A stretch of DNA of 64,000 nucleotides from Candidatus Cloacimonadota bacterium (GTDB lineage: Bacteria; Cloacimonadota; Cloacimonadia; Cloacimonadales; TCS61). How positions within the stretch are numbered: the stretch's first letter is position 1; each line of letters begins with the position of its first letter. Both the position numbers and the translations under genes were made by a program. The stretch lies in NCBI GenBank assembly GCA_021736135.1, contig JAIPGO010000003.1, forward strand, positions 1 to 64,000, written 5' to 3'. Below the pieces are notes generated by a model. The model was not told the origin of the DNA. It made no database searches and saw nothing but the letters and a program-made list of their open reading frames with translations. Shown one piece after another: positions 44,654 through 53,500 of this stretch.

Positions 44654-44816
44654 AGTAACCTCCAGAAGTACACTCATAAATTCACCAGTTTTTTGTAAAG
44701 ATTTTCATAGAAGATGGTAACAGTGAATAGTGAGAATTGAGAAGTGAGAAGATAAATATGACTACACGCGCATTAGCCGTCCTTCCGTCTATCACTCTAT
44801 CCGTCTTTTCCTCAGC

Positions 44817-46310
44817 TTACAGCCTTTTCGATTTTCTCACCATACGTAAGATTGCTTCTGCCATCTGAGGTGTCAATACACCCGGCATATAGCGCCAACG
44901 CCAATTTTCACCTACTGTTCCGGGAATATTGAAACGCGCCCTGTTATCAAGCCCAATATAATCCTGCAGAGGTGCAATTGCTAAAACTGCTACCGAATCC
45001 AGCGCTGCTTCAATTAGCTTCCAGCCAACTTCCCAGTCGGTAAATTTTAAGAAACTCAGATAGTTGCGGACATTGTTTTTGATATGATCAGGGAGATTAT
45101 GATACCAGCCGACGGAGGTCTCATTATCGTGGGTACCTGTATATACCACGCAGTTTGTGGTGAAATTATGAGGTAAATAGGGATTATCATCATCGTCATA
45201 AAAGGCAAACTGCAATATTTTCATACCCGGAAAATTGAAGTCATCACGCAGTCTTTCAACAGCAGGTGTAATTGCACCCAGGTCTTCGGCAATCAAAGGT
45301 AAATTCCCCAGTTCCTTCTCTACTGTGGCAAATAGCTTATGCCCCGGACCAGGTTTCCAGACCCCGTTTTCAGCTGTCGGAGAACCAAATGGGACACTCC
45401 AATAGTGTTCAAAACCAAGAAAATGATCGATTCTGATTATATCCACCATTTCCAGCATATAAGCAAAACGTGCTACCCACCAGGAATACTCGTCAGATTC
45501 CAGTTTTTCCCAGTTATAGAGCGGATTTCCCCATAACTGTCCTGTAGGGCTGAAATCATCAGGCGGGCATCCCGATACTGCGCTGGGATTGTGTTCTTTA
45601 TCAAACTGGTAATATTGAGGAAAAGCCCAGACATCTGCAGAATCCAATGCCGGATATATGGGAATATCTCCAATGATTTTAATGCCTTTCTCATTTGTAT
45701 ATTCCTTCAATTTCTGCCACTGCTGACAGAAAATAAACTGGAGAAATTGTTGATATCGAATCTCATCCGTGAGTTCGCTCTTCTTTTCAGCTAGAGCTTT
45801 TTTATCCCGTAACTTCAATTCAGGCTGCCACTGCAGCCAGGATTTTCCATTATCAGCACCTTTCAACGCCATAAAAAGAGCATAATCTTCCAGCCAGAAG
45901 GCATTATTGACCAGAAATACCTTGAATCTCTGCGGAATCTTCTTTTTAAACTTATCATAAGCCAGACGGAACATCTTATCCTTAAAACGGCAAACTTTTT
46001 CATATTCCACATACTGGGCATTAAACTCAGGTGCGGGTTCCAGATCGCTTTTATTCAGCAGATGATTCTGCACCAGCGAGTCAAGATCTATCAGTAGCGG
46101 ATTCCCGGCAAATGATGAATATACCTGGTAAGGTGAATCGCCATAACCCGTTGGACCCAGTGGGCATATCTGCCATAACTTCTGTCCGCTTTTTGCCAGG
46201 AAATTAACGAATTCTTCTGCTTCCGCACCCATGCTTCCGATCCCGAATCGATTTGGTAAAGATGTGATATGTAACAGAATGCCGCTGCTTCTTTGAAATT
46301 TTTCTGCCAT
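44817..46310 (-). CDS. malQ: 4-alpha-glucanotransferase (amylomaltase)
   Basis: A 497-residue GH77 enzyme that transfers maltosyl and longer glucan units between alpha-1,4-glucans. Motifs: SSGILLHITSLPNRFGIGSMG at the start, QICPLGPTGYGDSPYQVYSSFAGNPLLIDL near 50, IGDIPIYPALDSADVW near 210, RIDHFLGFEHYW near 290 with the nucleophile aspartate, AEDLGAITP near 340 with the acid/base glutamate, and YTGTHDNETSVGW near 390. Divergent to the PfkB-family kinase gene at 46481, with the shared promoter region between. The length and motif set match the family. Confidence 0.95.
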   Translation of the reverse strand: MAEKFQRSSGILLHITSLPNRFGIGSMGAEAEEFVNFLAKSGQKLWQICPLGPTGYGDSPYQVYSSFAGNPLLIDLDSLVQNHLLNKSDLEPAPEFNAQYVEYEKVCRFKDKMFRLAYDKFKKKIPQRFKVFLVNNAFWLEDYALFMALKGADNGKSWLQWQPELKLRDKKALAEKKSELTDEIRYQQFLQFIFCQQWQKLKEYTNEKGIKIIGDIPIYPALDSADVWAFPQYYQFDKEHNPSAVSGCPPDDFSPTGQLWGNPLYNWEKLESDEYSWWVARFAYMLEMVDIIRIDHFLGFEHYWSVPFGSPTAENGVWKPGPGHKLFATVEKELGNLPLIAEDLGAITPAVERLRDDFNFPGMKILQFAFYDDDDNPYLPHNFTTNCVVYTGTHDNETSVGWYHNLPDHIKNNVRNYLSFLKFTDWEVGWKLIEAALDSVAVLAIAPLQDYIGLDNRARFNIPGTVGENWRWRYMPGVLTPQMAEAILRMVRKSKRL

Positions 46311-46480
46311 AATTACTCCTGATTACACCCTTATGATTTAAACTATGTCTCCGGAAATTACTTCCTTTTAACTATCACATAAATTCATAGGCAAAGTTCA
46401 GTTTGTCTTTTTTTTGTAAATAAAATTCTCTTTTTATTGACTGAAAATGCTGCTGCTGCATAGAAAACATTGAGGTGATT

Positions 46481-47569
46481 ATGAAAGAAAAATTGCAGAA
46501 AATAATTAATATACTTGCCGCTGACACTGCTCCAAAGCAGTTGCTTATCGGGTTTGACGGGTTCATCGATGAGATTATGCACGTAGTTAATACCAGGCTG
46601 AACTCTTCTGATTATAAAAAGATCAATACCATAACAGAATTTGCTGAACGCATCCAGAGTGCTGCCGGTCTTTCGGCTAATATCGAGCTCATGCCCCAGA
46701 ATATTAAAATTGGGGGGAATGGCGTGATCATGGCAAATTCTCTGGCAATGTATGGCATGAATATCGATTATATCGGGGCTTTGGGCTATCCTGATATAAA
46801 TCCTCTGTTTTCTGATTTTACTCGTCTCTGCCACCGCATAGTATCTGTTGCCAATCCGGGACATACTCAGGCTCTGGAATTTGCAGACGGGAAACTAATG
46901 CTGGGCAAAATAGCCACCGTAAACAACGTCACCTGGGACAACCTGATAAACGTTCTGGGAAAGCAGGAACTGGAGAAAATGATCTGTTCTGCTCAATTAA
47001 TTGCTTTTACTAACTGGACAATGCTGGCTGGCATGGATGATATAATTCGGGGATTTACGAATATCCTGAAAGAAAATGCTCATTATCCCTTGACCTTTTT
47101 TGATCTGGCTGATCCGGCTAAACGTTATAAAGAAGACGTTTTTATAGCCCTGGAACTGATTAAAGAACTGAACACTCACACCCGCGTTATTCTTGGTCTC
47201 AATGAAAAGGAATCACAAATGATTGCAAACTGGCTGGGAATTCCCGAGTGCATTACCCTTGAAAGAGCAGCAGCTCTGCAGCAATTTCTGGATATTGACA
47301 CCATCCTAATCCACCCCTTGCGGGGAGCTGCAGCCGCAAACAGGAAGGAGATGATCTGGGTTGATGGTCATTATACTCCCACTCCCGTTTTAACTACAGG
47401 TGCCGGAGATAATTTTAATGCCGGATTCTGCCTGGGTAAACTTCTGGGGATGACTCTGGAAGAAGCACTGCTCACCGGTGTTTATACTTCAGGTTACTAT
47501 GTAAGAAAGGCACAATCCCCCACCCGCAGCCAGATGCTGGACTGGTTGAAAGACAAATGCGGTGAATAG
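46481..47569 (+). CDS. PfkB-family carbohydrate/nucleoside kinase
   Basis: A 362-residue ribokinase-fold sugar kinase. It has LIGFDGFIDEIMHVV near the start, a GGNGVIMANSLAMYGMNIDYIGALG segment near 80, and the family's C-terminal phosphate-binding motif LTTGAGDNFNAGFCLGK near 305 with the catalytic aspartate. A GTG-initiated frame opens two codons earlier, but the ATG at 46481 has a clear GAGGTGATT ribosome-binding site. The substrate cannot be told from sequence. Its placement opposite malQ would fit phosphorylation of a sugar from glucan turnover. Confidence 0.85.
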   Translation: MKEKLQKIINILAADTAPKQLLIGFDGFIDEIMHVVNTRLNSSDYKKINTITEFAERIQSAAGLSANIELMPQNIKIGGNGVIMANSLAMYGMNIDYIGALGYPDINPLFSDFTRLCHRIVSVANPGHTQALEFADGKLMLGKIATVNNVTWDNLINVLGKQELEKMICSAQLIAFTNWTMLAGMDDIIRGFTNILKENAHYPLTFFDLADPAKRYKEDVFIALELIKELNTHTRVILGLNEKESQMIANWLGIPECITLERAAALQQFLDIDTILIHPLRGAAAANRKEMIWVDGHYTPTPVLTTGAGDNFNAGFCLGKLLGMTLEEALLTGVYTSGYYVRKAQSPTRSQMLDWLKDKCGE

Positions 47570-47785
47570 TGAACAGGACAGAAGAGGAGAAGAGGAGAAG
47601 GGGAGAAGGGGTGAGCTGCCGGTGTCAGCCGCGAATCGGTCAGCCTCTCTATCTTTCAGTTTTCGGTTCAATTCTCGATTAACGTTTAATGCTAACGAAT
47701 AACTGTTTAAAAAAAATATCTTGCCTGAAAATGAATATTAAATCATATTTAACCTGAATAATATTTAAGAATTAAGGAGCGTTAT

Positions 47786-49441
47786 ATGATTCATGATAAT
47801 TATATCCGGTATTTTTCTCAGTCAATAAATGATAACTGGGATCTGGAAGCTCTCAGCGATTACCAGGGTAAAACGGTAACTTACGGTCAAGTGGGTATTC
47901 AGATTGAAGCACTCCATAAAATTTTCCTCAGTGCCGGTGTTAAAGAACAGGATAAAATTGCCCTCATCGGCAATAATTCTGTCAACTGGGCAGTAACTTA
48001 CCTGGCAGCGATTAGTTACGGTGCGGTGATCGTGCCCATTCTTAACGATTTTCAGGCAGAGGATATTCACCATATCATTAATCATTCCGATGCCGTTCTA
48101 TTCTTCTTAAGCCAGTACCATTACGACCTGGTTGATGAAGACCAGATGCCGCAGCTTATGGCGCTGATAAACCTGGAAAACTTCCAGATATTATTTGAAC
48201 GCCGGAAACAGGCAAAAGACTCCCTCAATAGACTTTCTGAAACCCTTATCGCGTCAGGCAGCCGGCTTCCGGAAAAAAGAAAGATCTCATTAAATTTTAT
48301 AGAAAACGATAAACTGGCTGCCATAGTATATACATCCGGCACAACCGGGCTTTCCAAAGGTGTGATGCTGTCGCATAACTGTATGCTGGCAAACCTGCTC
48401 TATGCACGTGAAAATATGCCACTGGTGGTTTCCAATAAGATACTTTCTTTTTTACCTCTGGCACATGCCTACGGCTGCGCTTTTGAATTTCTCTTTCCTT
48501 TCACCGTAGGCTGTCATATTACTTTCCTGGGTAAAATACCTTCACCCAAAGTTATAGTGAAAGCTTTCTCAGAGATCAGGCCGGAACTTATTCTCTCCGT
48601 ACCCCTGATCATTGAAAAGATCTACCGTAAACAGTTAAAACCGCAGATCAGTAAAGAGCCACTGAAAACAATGCTCAAACTGCCTGTTCTCAATACCATG
48701 ATAGCAAATAAGATAAATGACAAGCTTTCCACAGCCTTCGGTAATAATTTCAAGGAACTCGTTCTCGGCGGCGCTGCCTTCGCTCCCGAAGTAGAAGCCT
48801 TTCTGCGTAAGATCAAATTCCATTATACAGTCGGTTATGGTATGACCGAATGTGGACCGCTTATCAGTTATGCCGGCTGGCGCGATTTTAAGCAGGCTTC
48901 TGTAGGTCGCGTTGTCAACTGGCTGGAAGTAAAGATCGATTCTCCACAACCGGATAAAGTGATCGGTGAAATTATGGTGCGCGGGGAAAGCATTATGGAT
49001 GGTTATTACAAAAACGAACAGGCAACCGCAGAAACCATAGAAAAAGACGGCTGGATGCATACCGGTGACCTCGGAATTATAGATAGTGACGGTTTCATCT
49101 TCATTAAAGGGCGCAAGAAAAATATGATCCTCGGTCCATCCGGTATCAATATCTATCCCGAAGAAATAGAAGCCAGACTCAATAATCTGCCTTATATCCT
49201 GGAATCACTGGTTATTGAGCAGGATAATAAAATAGTCGCTCTCGTTTATCCTGACTTTGAAAAAACAGATGCCAGGGATATCTCAGATCCCCAGATACTG
49301 ACTCTGATGCAGGAGAATCTCATAGAAATCAACAAGAAACTGCCAGCCTACAGCCGGATTTCTCAGATCAAAATGATACCCGAAGAATTCGTTAAAACAC
49401 CTACTAATAAAATTAAACGCTATCTTTATACAAGCATATAG
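47786..49441 (+). CDS. Long-chain acyl-CoA synthetase (AMP-forming)
   Basis: A 551-residue ANL-superfamily enzyme activating fatty acids to acyl-CoA by way of acyl-AMP. Adenylation motifs: AAIVYTSGTTGLSKGVMLSH (A3) near 180, GGAAFAPEVEAFLRKI near 330, VGYGMTECGPLISY (A5) near 350, GWMHTGDLGIIDSDGFIFIKGRKKN (A7/A8) near 435 and PTNKIKRYL (A10 lysine) near 540. The start at 47786 has an AAGGAGCG ribosome-binding site. The peroxiredoxin gene follows 17 bp downstream. Confidence 0.93.
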   Translation: MIHDNYIRYFSQSINDNWDLEALSDYQGKTVTYGQVGIQIEALHKIFLSAGVKEQDKIALIGNNSVNWAVTYLAAISYGAVIVPILNDFQAEDIHHIINHSDAVLFFLSQYHYDLVDEDQMPQLMALINLENFQILFERRKQAKDSLNRLSETLIASGSRLPEKRKISLNFIENDKLAAIVYTSGTTGLSKGVMLSHNCMLANLLYARENMPLVVSNKILSFLPLAHAYGCAFEFLFPFTVGCHITFLGKIPSPKVIVKAFSEIRPELILSVPLIIEKIYRKQLKPQISKEPLKTMLKLPVLNTMIANKINDKLSTAFGNNFKELVLGGAAFAPEVEAFLRKIKFHYTVGYGMTECGPLISYAGWRDFKQASVGRVVNWLEVKIDSPQPDKVIGEIMVRGESIMDGYYKNEQATAETIEKDGWMHTGDLGIIDSDGFIFIKGRKKNMILGPSGINIYPEEIEARLNNLPYILESLVIEQDNKIVALVYPDFEKTDARDISDPQILTLMQENLIEINKKLPAYSRISQIKMIPEEFVKTPTNKIKRYLYTSI

Positions 49442-49458
49442 ACAGAAAAGGAGAAAAA

Positions 49459-49941
49459 ATGACCCAATTAACAGCAGGAGCCAAGGCTCCCGATTTCAAC
49501 CTGCTTAATCAGGATAATCAAAACGTGAAGTTATCTGATTTTAAAGGTTACTGGTTGATCCTGTATTTTTATCCCCGCGATAATACCCCCGGCTGCTCCC
49601 TCGAAGCCCGGGATTTCACCTGCCTGCAGCAGGATTTTGAAAAACTTGGCATTAAGATCATCGGTATCAGTAAAGATTCCGTCAGCAGCCACCAACGTTT
49701 CATCGAAAAACAGGCTCTCAATCTTACGCTGCTCAGCGATCAAGACTTAAAAGTTATGCAGGCCTACGGAGTCTGGCGCGAAAAAACTCTTTATGGCAAA
49801 ACAGCCCTCGGGGTAGTGCGCTCCACATTTCTCATCGATCCTCAGGGTACCATCCACGAAGCCTGGTATAACGTAAAAGCCAAAGACCACGCCCAGAAAA
49901 TGCTCGAATACTGCAAGGAGTTGAGAACCCCTTTGGAGTAA
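49459..49941 (+). CDS. bcp: Bcp/PrxQ-type peroxiredoxin
   Basis: A 160-residue thiol peroxidase. The peroxidatic cysteine lies in FYPRDNTPGCSLEARDF near residue 46. In classical Bcp a resolving cysteine follows five residues later; here that place is arginine, while another cysteine is present at +9 (FTC). It has the downstream TPR-rich segments expected (ISKDSVSSHQRFIEK, TFLIDPQGTIHEAWYNVKAKDHAQKML). The ribosome-binding site is AAAGGAG. Second gene of a two-gene operon with the acyl-CoA synthetase. It fits an anaerobe's oxidative-stress defence. Confidence 0.92.
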   Translation: MTQLTAGAKAPDFNLLNQDNQNVKLSDFKGYWLILYFYPRDNTPGCSLEARDFTCLQQDFEKLGIKIIGISKDSVSSHQRFIEKQALNLTLLSDQDLKVMQAYGVWREKTLYGKTALGVVRSTFLIDPQGTIHEAWYNVKAKDHAQKMLEYCKELRTPLE

Positions 49942-49960
49942 ATTGAGCATGTCAATTTAT

Positions 49961-49981
49961 AGAAAACGCAGTTTTCTTTTT
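49961..49981 (+). terminator. Weak intrinsic terminator after bcp
   Basis: AGAAAAC-GCA-GTTTTCT followed by TTTT, 19 bases past the bcp stop. The stem is AT-rich, so strength is uncertain. A near-identical AGAAAAC-TAC-GTTTTCT hairpin occurs at 649-665. Confidence 0.55.
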
Positions 49982-50142
49982 ACAGGTTCGAAATAACAAA
50001 GCGACTGACAAACCGACGAATAGACTACGCGACTTCTTGACTCCTTGATGACTCGACTGAACGAAGAAATAAATTTAAACCGCGGATTAAGAGGATTAAA
50101 CGGATAAAGAGAAGACTATCAGCCACGAAAAACACAAAAAAA

Positions 50143-50258
50143 AGTTGTATTTCGAGGACACAGAGCAAGTGGATGTTCACCAGAGCGCAGCTTGGGGAAT
50201 GAACACGACCTTTTAAAAAATTACAATATGCATAGAACCATGGATTAAGAAGATCAAG
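50143..50258 (+). repeat. Left inverted repeat flanking the STAND gene
   Basis: About 116 bp that match the reverse complement of 55466-55580. Over the first 80 bp 72 positions are identical, and the rest aligns with one gap (core TTCACCAGAGCG, GGGGAATGAACACGACC). Only these two copies are seen in the window, and they bracket the 4.5-kb gene. Confidence 0.88.
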
Positions 50259-50522
50259 ACAAACCTTCAAAATGTTTGCTCCCCGTTCGTCTTCAAGCCC
50301 TATGGATGTCGAATTTTCACTCTAGCGAAGATCTGCAATCTCCATTTTTATTCTTCTTTTGCGTAATTCATCTTCCACCACACCGGGAAATATTATTTTT
50401 CATAGATAATCTCTTTCAGCCTGCATATCAGCAAAGGTACTGCTGATGAAGATGGAAGAAGGTGCGCAAGATAATGGAGTCAATAGATTTATTGTCTTGT
50501 TTTTTGTTTGAGTTTATAATTA

Positions 50523-53500
50523 CTATTTATTAAATAGCTCGGGTGCTATTTTTTTCAGTTGATCAATAATTTCGTCTTGGCTCCAACCCATTGCTTCAAG
50601 TAAGTTTTTATAATTGTTAATACCTTTCTGTAAGTGCGGATGTTGATTACTGGTGGAGCGAGTAAAATTGATGAATATTTCAACCACCCTCCTGCTGAGC
50701 GGTTCAGCTTCGCCAAGGCGGTTAGTGGCTTGAAGCAATAGTGCAAGATTGTTGAGACTAGTGGCAACGTTAGGGTGGTCTTTCCCAAAGCTCTGTTCAT
50801 CTATTTGAAGGGCTCTTTCATAAAGTAGCTCAGCTTCGCCAAGACGGCTGGTAGCTTGAAGCACTCTAGCAAGGCTTCTGATATCTCTGGCAACTTTCGG
50901 ATGGTCTTTACCAAAGCTCTGTTCATCAATTTGTATGGCTCTCTTCATCAGTGGCTCAGCTTCGCCAAAGCGGTTAGTAGAACGAAGCAATCCAGCAAGG
51001 CTTCTAATATCTCTGGCAACATCCGGATGGTCATTCCCTAAGCTCTGTTCATCAATTTGAAGTGCTCTTCTCAGCAATGGTTCAGCTTCTCCATAGCGGT
51101 TTGTAGCTAGAAACAATCTAGCAAGGTTGTTAAGGCTTGTTGCCATATTAGGATGATTTTTACCAAGACTTTTTTCAAATATATTAATAACTCTTTTCAT
51201 CAGCGGTTCAGCTTCACCAAGGCGGTTGGTTTCTTGAAGCAGTTGAGCAAGGTTGTTGAGACGAATGGCTACTTTCGGGTGGTCTTTCCCCAAGCTCTGT
51301 TCATCTATTTGCAGTGCTCTCTCCAACAGTGTCTCTGCTTCTCCATAGCGGTTTGAGGCTTGAAACAATCCAGCAAGGTTGCTGAGACTTGTTGCCACAT
51401 TAGGATGATTTTTACCAAGACTTTTTTCAAATATATTAATAACTCTTTTCATCAGTGGCTCAGCTTCGTCAAGGCGGTTGGTGGCTTGAAGCAGTTGAGC
51501 AAGGTTGTTGAGACGAACGGCAACGTTTGGGTGATCTTTCCCAAAGCTCTGTTCATCTATTTGTAGTGCTTTCATCATCAGGGGCTCAGCTTCGCCATAG
51601 CGGTTGGTAGCTAGAAGTAATTGCGCAAGGTTGCTGAGACCCAATGCCACTTTAGGATGATTTTTGCCAAGGCTTTTTTCATATATTTTAATAACTCTTT
51701 TCATCAGGGGCTCAGCTTCGCCAAGGCGGTTGGTAGCTTGAAGCAATAGAGCAAGGTTGTTGAGACTAATGGCTACTTTCGGGTGGTCTTTCCCCAAGCT
51801 CTGTTCATCTATTTGAAGAGCTCTTTTCATCAATGGCTCAGCTTCACCATAGCGGTTGGTGTCTTGAAGTAATAGAGCAAGGTTGTTGAGACTTGTTGCC
51901 ACATTAGGATGATTTTTACCAAGACTTTTTTCAAATATATTAATAACTCTTTTCATCAGAGGCTCAGCTTCGTCAAGGCGGTTGGTGGCTTTAAGCAGTT
52001 GAGCAAGGTTGTTGAGACGAATGGCAACATTCGGGTGATCTTTCCCAAAGCTCTGTTCATCTATTTGAAGTGCTCTTTTCATCAGTGGCTCTGCTTCGCC
52101 ATAGCGGTTGGTTTCTTGAAGTAATAGCGCAAGGTTGTTGAGACTAGTGGCTACTTTAGGGTGGTCTTTCCCAAAGCTCTGTTCATCTATTTGAAGAGCT
52201 CTTTTCATCAGTGGCTCAGCTTCGCCATAGCGGTTGGTGTCTTGAAGTAATAGAGCAAGGTTGTTGAGACTAGTGGCTACTTTAGGGTGCTCTTTCCCAA
52301 AGCTCTGTTCATCTATTTGAAGTGCTCTTTTCATCAGTGGCTCTGCTTCGCAATAGCGGTTGGTGGCTTGAAGCAATAGAGCAAGGTTGTTGATATCTCT
52401 GGCAACGTTCGGGTGGTCTTTCCCAAAGCTCTGCTCATCTATTTGAAGTGCTCTTTTCAGCAGTGGCTCAGCTTCGCAATAGCGGTTGGTGGCTTTAAAC
52501 AATAGAGCAAGGCTGCCGAGATCTCTGGCAACGTTCGGGTGCTTTTTCCCAAAGCTCTGTTCATCTATTTGAAGTGCTCTTTTCAGCAGTGGCTCAGCTT
52601 CGCCATAGCGGTTGGTGGCTTTAAGCAATCCAGCAAGGTTGATGAGACGAATAGCAACGAACGGATGGTCTTTCCCAAAGTTCTGTTCATCAATTTGAAG
52701 TGCTCTTCTAATCAATGGCTCAGCTTCATCAAGGCGGTTGGTGTCTTGAAGCAGTTGAGCAAGGTTATTGAGATCTCTGGCAACGTTCGGATGCTCCTTC
52801 CCAAGGTTCTGTTCATCTATTTGAAGTGCTCTCTTTATCAGCGGCTCAGCTTCGCCAAAACGGTTTGTGGCTTGAAACAATACCGAAAGGTTATTGAGAC
52901 GAATGGCAACTTCCGGATCGTTTTTCCTAAAGTTGTGTTCACCTATTTGAAATGCTCTTTTCAACAGCGGTTCTGCTTCTGTATAAAGCGATGCATTGAA
53001 AAGAAAAAAACCAAGTTGATTAGCAACAAAGGAAGTACGTTGTTTACTAGTTCCTTTCTGTGCAGCCCAAGAGTTAAAAGAGTCTAAATAATGTTTTCCC
53101 ATGCTTCTTTCTTCGTTCAGGTAAACCCAGTAGCCTCGAAGTTCATCCTCATCCCTCTCACGTAGCTCAATAAAACTATCAATGTTAAGCAAACATTTGC
53201 GGAGGCGTTCAGACAATTCAGTCTGCCATAATAACCAGGGCAGTTCGTCGCAATTACGTCTATTCGGAGATTGAGCTTCAAAATAATTGGCAAGTGCTAT
53301 TCTAAAATCATTTTTTGTATCAATATCGGGTAAAAAGGCTGTTTCTACAGCCGCACGCAGGAAGTCATGGGAAAAATTAAGTATTCCACCCCGGTCCACT
53401 AAGCCTTCTTCCAGCGCAGCACGCAAAGGTGCCCATGTTGCCAAAGGTAATTTGTGCAGGTTATCGGGCTTTAATAATTCCATAAGTTCAACCTCTGTGA

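Larger units (their letters stand above)
49942..50522. other. Non-coding region left of the STAND gene
   Basis: No gene is supported; an apparent 81-codon frame on the minus strand (50025-50270) coincides with repeat sequence. It holds a terminator at 49961, an AACCGCGGATTAAGAGGATT phrase near 50078 and the left inverted repeat at 50143-50258. Confidence 0.65.

Noticed and set aside
46311..46480. Promoters for malQ and the PfkB-family gene in the divergent gap
   Set aside because: A TTGACT near 46438 lacks a convincing -10 at proper spacing, so no site is called.
50025..50270. 81-codon minus-strand frame
   Set aside because: Overlaps the inverted repeat at 50143-50258; the protein has no family and the region is repeat DNA.
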